Of a stretch of DNA of 5,615 nucleotides, positions 1-5,561 are shown piece after piece. The stretch covers positions 1 through 5,615 of the forward strand of contig CALCBO010000077.1 in assembly GCA_937897245.1 (NCBI GenBank). Direction: 5' to 3'. The DNA comes from an uncultured Caryophanales bacterium. GTDB lineage: Bacteria > Bacillota_I > Bacilli_A > RF39 > UBA660. Below the pieces are notes generated by a model. That model saw only the letters and a list, made by a program, of their open reading frames with translations, was not told the origin of the DNA and did not search any database. The translations under genes and the position numbers were made by a program. Numbering within the stretch: position 1 is the stretch's first letter; every line of letters begins with the position of its first letter.

Positions 1-201
1 AATCTTAGATAATCGATTGGTACTATGCCGAATTGCTTCACTATCCTGGTCAAAGGCGAATAAATACCCCTTATTTATTCTCTCCAAGATGTTACTACTG
101 TGTCCTCCATAGCCTAACGTAGCATCTACAATCACACTATTTTCTTTTATATTTAGGGAGGAAATAGTTTCGTTCAGTAATACGCTTATGTGTTTTTCCA
201 T
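1..201 (-). CDS. rsmH: 16S rRNA (cytosine-1402-N4)-methyltransferase RsmH, N-terminal part (gene runs off the window)
   Basis: Only the first 67 codons are present; the frame is open to the window edge. The translation begins MEKHISVLLNETISSLNI, which matches the HxxVLLNE opening of RsmH (MraW). It then shows VDATLGYGGHS at residues 25-35, the glycine-rich S-adenosylmethionine-binding loop, and FAFDQDSEAI at 48-57, the second SAM-contact strand. The family methylates N4 of C1402 in the 16S rRNA decoding centre in the cytoplasm. The ATG overlaps the last base of the mraZ stop codon (TAATG). There is no strong Shine-Dalgarno directly ahead, so translation is probably coupled to mraZ. The mraZ-rsmH order is the conserved start of the dcw cluster, and ftsL and a penicillin-binding protein gene would be expected beyond the edge. 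The identification is secure, but nothing can be said about the C-terminal half. Confidence 0.95.
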   Translation of the reverse strand, partial: MEKHISVLLNETISSLNIKENSVIVDATLGYGGHSSNILERINKGYLFAFDQDSEAIRHSTNRLSKI

Positions 202-638
202 TATAAATTCACGCTTTCATTAAATAGATTTTCGGCTATGTCTGACATACTGTCTTTTGTAGAATCAAAGAAACTGTCCCAAGCAGATTGTGACCATATT
301 TCAAGTCTGTCTCCGGTACCAATAATAACACATTCTTTTTGTAGATTCGCATACGACTGAAGTGGTAGAGAAACATTTATACGTCCCTGTTTATCTAATT
401 CTACGTTTGTAGCACCTGACATAAAGAAACGATTAAAAACCCTCGCATCTTTATGAGTAAAAGGTAAGGAATTAAGCTTATTGGTAATTATTTCCCAATT
501 ATCTAAGGAATAGACAAAAAGGCAATTTTCAATCCCCCTCGTTATAATAAAAGATTTGCCTAATGCTTCACGAAATTTTGCTGGAATTATAATTCTTCCT
601 TTTTCATCTATTGTATGATGATATTCTCCAATAAACAT
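201..638 (-). CDS. mraZ: Transcriptional regulator MraZ
   Basis: MraZ is a DNA-binding repressor or activator of the dcw operon. Its two SpoVT/AbrB-type half-domains assemble into a ring. Both signature motifs are visible: DEKGRIIIPAKFR at residues 11-23 and DKQGRINVSLPL at 82-93. I chose the ATG at 638 (145 aa, family about 143) because the protein then opens MFIGEYHHTID, the usual MraZ start. It also has GGGGGA five bases ahead. A GTG at 650 would add four residues, but it lies inside the operator repeats and would consume this Shine-Dalgarno sequence. The stop codon shares one base with the rsmH ATG. The gene has its own promoter (about 684-710) and a three-repeat MraZ operator (647-673) that covers the ribosome-binding site, so negative autoregulation is likely. 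The second motif is slightly degenerate (NVSLP rather than the usual ILIP), which still fits the family. Expression should set the level of the whole downstream cluster. Confidence 0.96.
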   Translation of the reverse strand: MFIGEYHHTIDEKGRIIIPAKFREALGKSFIITRGIENCLFVYSLDNWEIITNKLNSLPFTHKDARVFNRFFMSGATNVELDKQGRINVSLPLQSYANLQKECVIIGTGDRLEIWSQSAWDSFFDSTKDSMSDIAENLFNESVNL

Positions 639-646
639 ATTATCCC

Positions 647-673
647 CCACTTTTCACCACTTTCAACCACTAC
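647..673 (-). promoter_or_regulatory. MraZ operator: three AGTGG direct repeats at 10-bp spacing
   Basis: On the minus strand, AGTGG occurs at 671-667, 661-657 and 651-647, exactly 10 bp apart. The extended units are GTAGTGG, AAAGTGG and AAAGTGG. Known MraZ boxes are direct TGGG/AGTG-type repeats at 10-bp period upstream of mraZ, including AAAGTG-type repeats in Mollicutes, so this fits autoregulation. The last unit runs straight into the GGGGGA ribosome-binding site of mraZ. Bound MraZ would therefore sit just downstream of the transcription start and over the translation start region. Confidence 0.85.
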
Positions 674-683
674 CTATTTTAAT

Positions 684-710
684 ATTATAAAAATATGTAA
701 AAAAAGTAAA
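684..710 (-). promoter_or_regulatory. Promoter of mraZ-rsmH
   Basis: A perfect TATAAT lies at 689-684. TTTACT at 710-705 is a plausible -35 at a short 15-bp spacing; TCTTTA at 712-707 would give 17 bp but matches less well. The predicted start near 677 is immediately ahead of the MraZ repeats, as expected for an autorepressed promoter. The -10 is strong, whereas the -35 assignment is uncertain. Confidence 0.6.
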
Positions 711-730
711 GAGTTTATCCCTACTTTTTT
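700..730 (-). terminator. Hairpin with T-rich tail after the prepilin gene (probable weak, possibly bidirectional terminator)
   Basis: Perfect 9-base arms AAAAAAGTA and TACTTTTTT (730-722 and 708-700) can extend by four pairs, two of them G-U, around a five-base loop. The 3' arm ends in seven T on the minus strand and six T occur on the other strand, so it could work both ways. It lies about 57 nt after the prepilin stop. Its 3' arm contains the probable -35 of mraZ. The stem is A-U rich and therefore weak. Confidence 0.5.
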
Positions 731-786
731 GTTAATTTACACTTTATTTACATCTTATATTTTATAGCAAATAAGTATTTAATACT

Positions 787-1251
787 TTAACTACATATTT
801 CAGAAGCATCAGAATAAGTCTTTCCTTGTTCCGAATCAGAAGCAGCCAATAATTTAGGATTGATTGGTCTATTATCCGCTCCTTTTTCACCACAATATAG
901 TTGATACCCATAGGTATATTTATTTCCTGATTTTACAATTTTAATCCAACTTTTATCAGTTAAACATGAAAGGTTATCTTCTGAATAATCTTTTATTAAT
1001 CTTTTATCAATTAAATCTTCTAAAGTTACTACAGCACAACCATTTGTATTATTACCAAATAAATCATCATTGTATGAGTCACAGTATAATTTAGCACTAT
1101 TTATCATGGCATCTCCATATGTTTCATACTTTTTATTTGCATTTTTGCTTATTAATCCTCTAATAAGAGGAATACTCAATCCCGTAATTATTCCTAATAT
1201 AATCATTGCGACTAACAATTCTATTAAAGTAAATCCATTTATTTTTTTCAT
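787..1251 (-). CDS. Type IV prepilin / pseudopilin-like protein with N-terminal methylation motif
   Basis: The 154-aa product starts MKKINGFTLIELLVAMIILG, a textbook class III prepilin signal. It has a short basic leader, a G6/F7 cleavage site, glutamate at mature position 5 and a hydrophobic helix to about residue 30. A prepilin peptidase would cleave it and methylate F7, and the subunit would then enter a type IV pilus, competence pseudopilus or type II-like fibre. The C-terminal globular part has five cysteines (57, 72, 96, 120, 153), so disulphides in the extracytoplasmic head are possible. No other pilus gene (ATPase, platform protein, peptidase) is in the window, so this is an orphan subunit and its machinery must lie elsewhere. 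GGTGA four bases ahead of the ATG is the ribosome-binding site. The gene has its own promoter and probably its own terminator. ComGC-like or generic pseudopilin are both possible; the head shows no motif that I recognise. Confidence 0.88.
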   Translation of the reverse strand: MKKINGFTLIELLVAMIILGIITGLSIPLIRGLISKNANKKYETYGDAMINSAKLYCDSYNDDLFGNNTNGCAVVTLEDLIDKRLIKDYSEDNLSCLTDKSWIKIVKSGNKYTYGYQLYCGEKGADNRPINPKLLAASDSEQGKTYSDASEICS

Positions 1252-1268
1252 ATTATCACCATCTTTAG

Positions 1269-1295
1269 TTTATAGCAATTAAATAAATAAGTCAA
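1269..1295 (-). promoter_or_regulatory. Promoter of the prepilin gene with extended -10
   Basis: TGCTATAAA at 1277-1269 gives a -10 TATAAA with the TGn extension. TTGACT at 1295-1290 is a good -35 at a short 15-bp spacing, which the extended -10 may tolerate. The predicted start is near 1262, 11 bases before the ATG, leaving just enough leader for the ribosome-binding site. The -35 shares two bases with the T tract of the preceding yqeH terminator. Confidence 0.55.
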
Positions 1296-1317
1296 AAAAA
1301 AGTAGATATATTCTACT
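1294..1317 (-). terminator. Intrinsic terminator of yqeG-yqeH
   Basis: Eight bases after the yqeH TGA, AGTAGA and TCTACT form a 6-bp stem around a five-base loop, followed by an uninterrupted T run (eight T counting the last base of the stem). The stem is short, but its position and tail are those of a Rho-independent terminator. Confidence 0.7.
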
Positions 1318-1325
1318 ATATAGTG

Positions 1326-2339
1326 TCAAATTAAACTTCTTCTAGTAAAAGTATCTACATCTTTATTTATATAAACATCAATTGTACCTTTATTTACTAT
1401 TTTTATAAATCCTAGACCACTTATTACTAAATCTTCATTATATTTCATTTCATAAGTAATCTTATTTTTATCACGACATTCATTATTATTTAAGAGATTT
1501 AATAGTCTTTTAACCTTAACATCATTAGATACAAATACTGTAAAACTATTTCTTTCTCCTTCAACATAATCTATTCTTACTAGGTCTTCAATAATAATTG
1601 ATTGATTCTTACGTAATTGATATGTTCTTGGTTTAATTTCTTTTTTTGCTGATATTTTTTTTACCATTTTTTGATCTACTTGATTAAGTATCGAACCTAC
1701 ATCAATTAATCCTGGAGTATCTATTAAAGTTAAATAACTATTTATTTTAATATTAACAGTATTTAAGGTTGTAGATGGTAAGGGACTCATTGTTAACTCT
1801 TGAGTATTATCAGAATAATTTTTAATTAATTTATTAATTAAACTACTCTTTCCAGCATTAGTATGACCTACTACATAGACATTCTTAGTGGTTTGATGAT
1901 GTTTTATTCTTTTTAATAAATAATCTATATTATAATTCTTATTAACTGAGATAACTATTATTTCTTCAAAATGAAGATTTTCCATATTAGATAAATATTT
2001 AATTATTTTTTCTTCTTTTACTGATTTTGGAAATACATCTTTTTTATTTAAAACTAAAATCATTTTATTAGGTAATAGATTACGTACTTCTTCTAGACTT
2101 TTTTCTAGATTTAATAAATCAGTAATATAAAGTACTAAATCTTTTGTTTCTCCCACTTTTTTTAATATTTCTAAGTATTCTTCATTAGATTTAGTTATAC
2201 TTTGATATTCACCATAATTTTTCATTTTAAAACATCGTTGACAGATATTATTACTTAAATTAGTAGTATAACCTTCTAGGAGAACGTTCTCATCTTGTAA
2301 AAGAACTCCGCATCCTTCACATCTTTTTTCATTATTCAT
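1326..2339 (-). CDS. yqeH: Ribosome biogenesis GTPase YqeH (circularly permuted)
   Basis: YqeH binds the 30S subunit and is needed for its assembly in Bacillus subtilis; it acts in the cytoplasm. The GTPase motifs appear in permuted order G4-G5-G1-G2-G3: NKKD (98-101), SVN (131-133), GHTNAGKSS (158-166), the G2 threonine within PSTTLNT (188-194) and DTPG (207-210). Ahead of them is a zinc-finger pair, CEGC (7-10) and CQRC (33-36). The C-terminal part ends with a GLGFIKI segment (308-314) typical of the family. I prefer the ATG at 2339 (337 aa; B. subtilis about 366) because AGAGG lies eight bases upstream and the zinc finger then begins directly. An upstream ATG at 2375 would add 12 unmatched residues within yqeG. 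The gene overlaps the yqeG stop by eight bases, which suggests translational coupling. It ends in TGA before a terminator, so the aroE-yqeI-nadD genes that follow it in Bacillus are absent here. Confidence 0.95.
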   Translation of the reverse strand: MNNEKRCEGCGVLLQDENVLLEGYTTNLSNNICQRCFKMKNYGEYQSITKSNEEYLEILKKVGETKDLVLYITDLLNLEKSLEEVRNLLPNKMILVLNKKDVFPKSVKEEKIIKYLSNMENLHFEEIIVISVNKNYNIDYLLKRIKHHQTTKNVYVVGHTNAGKSSLINKLIKNYSDNTQELTMSPLPSTTLNTVNIKINSYLTLIDTPGLIDVGSILNQVDQKMVKKISAKKEIKPRTYQLRKNQSIIIEDLVRIDYVEGERNSFTVFVSNDVKVKRLLNLLNNNECRDKNKITYEMKYNEDLVISGLGFIKIVNKGTIDVYINKDVDTFTRRSLI

Positions 2340-2850
2340 AATATTTTCCTCTTTCAAACAAACCTCTTTTTTCATATCTTTTAACTATCATTTTTTCTAT
2401 CTTACGATTTAGTCCAGTTATTTTTAGATCCTTAGTACCTAATGGATCTACTAAGATAGTTTTTATTCTGAACCTATTACCGGCTAAAATATCAGTTACT
2501 ATTTGATCACCTATCATACACATTTCTTTTTTCTTAAGATGGTATCTTTTCCTAATTATTATTAGACTTTTTATAGATGGTTTCATACTCCAAGATACAC
2601 CATCTATACCTAATTCCTCTAAGTATGGTTTTAATCTACTTTTAGTATTATTAGAACTAATTACTATAAAGAAATCTTTTTTTAATTTTTTTAATAATTT
2701 TTTAGTCTCATCTGGACATTTTCTATGAGATATTAAACCTAGAGTATTATCTAAGTCAAATATTAGACAACGTATTCCTTCTTGGTATAATTTATCATAA
2801 TCTATATCATGAATATTCTTACAATATATATTAGGTTTAAAAATTCCCAT
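2332..2850 (-). CDS. yqeG: YqeG family HAD-IIIA phosphatase
   Basis: This is a 172-aa cytoplasmic haloacid-dehalogenase-type phosphatase. All four HAD motifs are visible: DLDNT (32-36) with the nucleophile D32 and acid D34, the motif II serine in SSNN (65-68), the motif III lysine K90 in MKPS, and the metal-binding GDQIVTD (114-120). YqeG belongs to the family of yeast Gep4, a mitochondrial phosphatidylglycerophosphate phosphatase. A role in phosphatidylglycerol synthesis is therefore a reasonable inference, but the substrate cannot be read from the sequence. GGGAG lies seven bases before the ATG. The gene overlaps yqeH by eight bases, and this pairing is conserved in Bacilli. A promoter-like sequence lies just upstream, and read-through from the secreted-protein gene 57 nt away is also possible because no terminator separates them. 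The C-terminal tail (148-172) is very basic. Confidence 0.92.
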   Translation of the reverse strand: MGIFKPNIYCKNIHDIDYDKLYQEGIRCLIFDLDNTLGLISHRKCPDETKKLLKKLKKDFFIVISSNNTKSRLKPYLEELGIDGVSWSMKPSIKSLIIIRKRYHLKKKEMCMIGDQIVTDILAGNRFRIKTILVDPLGTKDLKITGLNRKIEKMIVKRYEKRGLFERGKYYE

Positions 2851-2867
2851 AATATCACTCCCAAAAT

Positions 2868-2896
2868 ATTATATATTATTTTTTAGAGTTTGTCTA
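2868..2896 (-). promoter_or_regulatory. Possible promoter of yqeG-yqeH
   Basis: TAGACA at 2896-2891 and a perfect TATAAT at 2873-2868 are separated by the ideal 17 bp. The caveat is distance: the predicted start near 2861 falls inside the GGGAG ribosome-binding site (2862-2858), leaving a leader of only about 11 nt. The elements also sit in a 9-bp inverted repeat (arms 2870-2878 and 2895-2903). In such A/T-rich DNA a chance match is possible. Confidence 0.4.
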
Positions 2897-2907
2897 ATAT
2901 ATAGTTT

Positions 2908-4161
2908 TTATTCTTCATTCTTTTCTATTTTTTGAGAAGTATCATCAGTAAGATGAAGTTCATCTTCTGTATATAGTTTATTATTATATAAGATTAATTC
3001 ATTGGAATTAGTTTTACTACGCAAGCGATTTACTACTGGGTCATAATATATTTCTACTTCAAGATTTTTCTCAGATGTTTGTATTTCTTCATTAACAATA
3101 GAATTCTCATCTATTTTTTCTTTTTTCTTCTTACCTGTATGAACTCTCTTAATATTATATTTATATAATCCTTCTTTATCATGACGTAGATAAAAAGTTA
3201 TTTGAGCATTATCACTACGTACTCTAGTTAATTCATTCTCTTCTTCATCATATAAAGCGTATTCATAGTCTTTATCATGTTGCTTTGATACTTTTATACT
3301 GATAATAGAATTTATTTCATGACGATATTCTGGAGTAAAATAACCAGCTTTATTAGCATGATTAAATTGAACTAACATTTTACCGCTATTAAATGATATA
3401 TTTTCTATTTCACCAAATATTATTTCTTTATAGTCGTAAGGAATATAATATATTGTTTGTTTTTCGCCTTCTAAATTATAGACATATATTAAATTTTCTT
3501 TTCTTTTTAATAAACCATCATATACTTTTTCATATTTATTTATTCTACCTGATTCATAACAGACATAATAGATATTTCCTTGGTAAACTGTTAATGATTG
3601 TTTGGTTAGATTTGTTTCTAATTTAAAAGTTCTAATAATATTAAAATCAGCATCTCTAATTTCAAATAAAGTTCCATCTTTTATTGTTCTAGCTAAAACA
3701 TATTGATTATTTTCTTCATCATATCCTAGTCCATGATAATACTTGTTTAATTCAATAGTTCTAGTTAGTTCAAAACGATCTTCTGTTAAGTCTAGAAAAT
3801 CAACTGATCTACCACTTAAGATAGCTAGTTCATTAGTTAATGAATTATAGGTAGCGTCATTAGAGTGTTTAAAGCCATATCTTTTAATAGGATTATCTGC
3901 TAATTCTACTTTTTTTAAAGTATTCTTATCAAAAAGTGAAATAGCTGTTATACCGTCAGAATCTTCATGTTCATTGATAAAAAGCGTAATTACATATTTA
4001 TCAGTAGTGGCTCCACCTTGAACACTAGTATAGTTTTTTGGTTTATCAGCAGTTCTAATAGAATCAAGATCTAGTACAGTTAAATCACTCTTTGTTAAAG
4101 CATTTACATCTACTACTATCACAACGGATAGAATAAGCAATAGTTTTATTGTTTTTTTCAT
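2908..4161 (-). CDS. Secreted protein of unknown function, possibly beta-propeller
   Basis: I do not recognise this 417-aa protein as a named family. Residues 1-21 form a Sec signal peptide (MKKTIK, then a hydrophobic core, then DVNA), with probable cleavage after A21. There is no lipobox cysteine, no LPXTG motif and no second membrane segment, so the mature protein is probably released or wall-associated by charge. Residues 45-290 contain repeated short beta-strand units, for example VITLFINE, AISLFDKN, YVLARTIKDGTLFEIRD and GNIYYVCY. These are spaced about 40-50 residues apart. A HSNDATYNSLTNELAIL segment (99-115) resembles the HxNDxTYN motif found in secreted beta-propeller proteins. The fold is therefore an inference from pattern, not established. 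The C-terminal third is highly charged, with a lysine cluster at 344-349 and an acidic end. GAGGGG eight bases before the ATG is a strong ribosome-binding site. The gene has its own promoter downstream of the deacetylase terminator and may read through into yqeG. Confidence 0.8.
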   Translation of the reverse strand: MKKTIKLLLILSVVIVVDVNALTKSDLTVLDLDSIRTADKPKNYTSVQGGATTDKYVITLFINEHEDSDGITAISLFDKNTLKKVELADNPIKRYGFKHSNDATYNSLTNELAILSGRSVDFLDLTEDRFELTRTIELNKYYHGLGYDEENNQYVLARTIKDGTLFEIRDADFNIIRTFKLETNLTKQSLTVYQGNIYYVCYESGRINKYEKVYDGLLKRKENLIYVYNLEGEKQTIYYIPYDYKEIIFGEIENISFNSGKMLVQFNHANKAGYFTPEYRHEINSIISIKVSKQHDKDYEYALYDEEENELTRVRSDNAQITFYLRHDKEGLYKYNIKRVHTGKKKKEKIDENSIVNEEIQTSEKNLEVEIYYDPVVNRLRSKTNSNELILYNNKLYTEDELHLTDDTSQKIEKNEE

Positions 4162-4186
4162 AATAAATTCCCCTCAATTGCTTTTT

Positions 4187-4215
4187 ATTTTATCATTTTT
4201 TAATGATTTTTTAAA
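4187..4215 (-). promoter_or_regulatory. Promoter of the 417-aa secreted protein gene
   Basis: The -10 TAAAAT (4192-4187) carries the extended TGn element. TTTAAA at 4215-4210 gives a 17-bp spacing as a moderate -35. The predicted start near 4180 leaves a 19-nt leader holding the GAGGGG ribosome-binding site (4175-4170). A small inverted repeat (ATCATT/AATGAT, four-base loop) fills most of the spacer. Confidence 0.5.
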
Positions 4216-4232
4216 TGTTTTTTTGCATTGAA

Positions 4233-4252
4233 TTATGTAGAATTCTACATAA
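4233..4252. promoter_or_regulatory. Perfect 20-bp palindrome, candidate operator
   Basis: TTATGTAGAA is followed directly by its exact reverse complement, with no loop and no adjacent T tract on either strand. It lies about 18 bp upstream of the -35 of the secreted-protein gene and five bases past the deacetylase terminator hairpin. The lack of loop and T run argues against a terminator, and the position suits a dimeric regulator. It does not match the consensus of Fur, CcpA, LexA, GlnR or CopY/BlaI closely enough to name one. Confidence 0.45.
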
Positions 4253-4256
4253 ATGG

Positions 4257-4288
4257 AAAAAGAATGACTAGTCTAATTGCCATTCTTT
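4257..4288 (-). terminator. Intrinsic terminator of the deacetylase gene
   Basis: AAAGAATG (4288-4281) and CATTCTTT (4266-4259) pair, with two further pairs (one G-U) closing a ten-base loop, and the arm ends in a five-T run. The 5' arm starts within the TAA stop codon itself, so the hairpin immediately follows the coding region. The T run is short, so termination may be partial. Confidence 0.6.
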
Positions 4289-5552
4289 AATTATTAACTC
4301 TTTGTGTAATCATTTCAGTTGCCATAGTTATTTGTTCAAAACGATAACCATTCTCTTTACCAAATTGAATTATTCTTTTTAAAGCATCTCTAGTATAAGG
4401 TTTAATATCATGCATTAAAACCATATTTACTCTATCATGTCTTAAGTTAGAAACAACATTATTATATATCATATCTGATGTCGGAGTACCACCAGCTGCA
4501 TCTCCACTTGATAGATTCCAATCATAATATTTGAAGCCTCTGTTTTGAACTTCACTAGTTAAAGTAGTCATAATACCAGGAGAATACTTTCTACTTATTG
4601 TATTACTACTACCCCCAGGAAAACGTATTATTTTAGCTTCTTCTCCAGTTATATTTTTAACTCTTGTTTGTACTCTAGTTAAATCTTCAAAATAAGCATC
4701 TACTGATGAATATAAATAAGCATAATCATGAGTAGCAGTATGCAAAGCTACAGTATGACCTTCATCATGTTCTCTTTTTATTAATTCATCTGGTCCTTTA
4801 TTCGTTACAAAGAATGTAGCTTTTACTCCTTCTTCTTTTAAAATATCTAAAATAATATTAGTAGTACCATCATTTGGTCCATCATCAAAAGTTAATGCCA
4901 CCATTTTTTTATTTGGATCGATTTTACTTGTATAAATTTTGGCTGGAGAACTTAGAAAACCTAAAATAGTTTTCCCGTTTAAAGTGTATACTCCTCGGAC
5001 TTTGTAATAAAAGTAGTTGTCAGGAGTGACGTTTTTGTCTGAATAAGATAGTTTTTTGGTTTCTCCGATTTTTGTATATTTTCCCTTGGAATTACGCTTG
5101 TAAATATAATATTTATCAGCTCGCGTAACTTTTTTCCAGGAAAGAGTAAAAGAAGAGGTTGTCTTTTTCTTTGCAGTTACCTTTGGCTTTTTAGGTACAA
5201 TTTTAAAGGTAAAAGTCTTAGAGTTTTTGTAACCGTTTTTTTCGATACCTGTTACGGTAACCTTACCTGTTCCTATTTTTTTATTTGAGGAATATTTTAC
5301 TGTGTAGTGGGTACCGTTTTTAAGGGTTGTTTTTCCGTTTTTTACCGTAACCTTAGGTTTAACAGCCTTGCCTGTATAAGAAACGGTTTTTGAAACGGTA
5401 ATTTTGCAGCCTGAAATATCAACAGGCTTTTTGGTGATAAGTCCCAAAAGCAGGTGGTTGGTACTTACTGCAGAAACGCTCAGAGCAGGGGCAGCAGAAA
5501 ATACCATAATAAGAGCGAAAAGAAAAGCGTATATTTTTGTTGTTCTTCTCAT
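4287..5552 (-). CDS. Secreted polysaccharide deacetylase (NodB domain) with N-terminal Ig-like and fibronectin-III domains
   Basis: The 421-aa protein has a Sec signal peptide (about 1-29), an Ig-like beta domain (about 45-119, YTGKAVKPKVTVKNG style) and a fibronectin type III domain (about 121-210). The C-terminal NodB domain follows (about 216-415). All five NodB motifs are intact: TFDDGP (221-226) with the catalytic-base aspartate and the metal-ligand aspartate, HTATH (271-275) with the two metal histidines, RFPGG (310-314), DWNLSSGD (344-351) and LMHD (379-382) with the catalytic histidine. NodB enzymes remove N- or O-acetyl groups from sugars. Peptidoglycan N-acetylglucosamine is the likeliest substrate for an exported Firmicute member, which would give lysozyme resistance, but xylan or chitin cannot be excluded. 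AAGGAG nine bases before the ATG is the ribosome-binding site. Codon use changes sharply near residues 190-205 (see the mosaic segment). A terminator overlaps the stop. No sortase motif is present, so the Ig/FnIII part may provide wall or glycan contact. Confidence 0.93.
   Translation of the reverse strand: MRRTTKIYAFLFALIMVFSAAPALSVSAVSTNHLLLGLITKKPVDISGCKITVSKTVSYTGKAVKPKVTVKNGKTTLKNGTHYTVKYSSNKKIGTGKVTVTGIEKNGYKNSKTFTFKIVPKKPKVTAKKKTTSSFTLSWKKVTRADKYYIYKRNSKGKYTKIGETKKLSYSDKNVTPDNYFYYKVRGVYTLNGKTILGFLSSPAKIYTSKIDPNKKMVALTFDDGPNDGTTNIILDILKEEGVKATFFVTNKGPDELIKREHDEGHTVALHTATHDYAYLYSSVDAYFEDLTRVQTRVKNITGEEAKIIRFPGGSSNTISRKYSPGIMTTLTSEVQNRGFKYYDWNLSSGDAAGGTPTSDMIYNNVVSNLRHDRVNMVLMHDIKPYTRDALKRIIQFGKENGYRFEQITMATEMITQRVNN
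4940..5552 (-). other. Foreign-looking 5' module of the deacetylase gene (signal peptide, Ig-like and FnIII)
   Basis: Leucine codons in residues 1-188 are CTT, CTG, TTG and CTA with no TTA among ten, while the NodB domain uses TTA for ten of twelve. ACC (Thr) occurs about ten times in the first part and I find none in the NodB domain. By hand count, GC is about 36% at 5041-5520 and about 30% at 4321-4800. Both the domain style and the codon use suggest a segment derived from another, probably clostridial, genome. The boundary is gradual and placed to within roughly 50 bp. Confidence 0.6.
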
Positions 5553-5561
5553 AGTGTATTT

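Noticed and set aside
639..650. GTG at 650 as the mraZ start
   Set aside because: It would place four extra residues before the conserved MFIGEY start and would use the GGGGGA Shine-Dalgarno and operator repeat as coding sequence.
1070..1282. Plus-strand open frame of 70 codons opposite the prepilin gene
   Set aside because: It is the hydrophobic antisense image of the prepilin N-terminus, with no ribosome-binding site; the minus-strand gene is unmistakable.
3393..3626. Plus-strand open frame of 77 codons opposite the secreted-protein gene
   Set aside because: Its composition is the F/L/I/Y-rich antisense of A/T-rich coding DNA, with no recognisable domain or start signal.
2908..4161. Lipoprotein or sortase-anchored protein
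   Set aside because: There is no cysteine after the signal peptide and no LPXTG-like motif or C-terminal hydrophobic segment.
4233..4252. Palindrome as a CcpA cre, Fur, LexA or CopY/BlaI site, or as a terminator
   Set aside because: The half-sites and centre do not match those consensus sequences closely, and there is neither a loop nor a T tract for a terminator.
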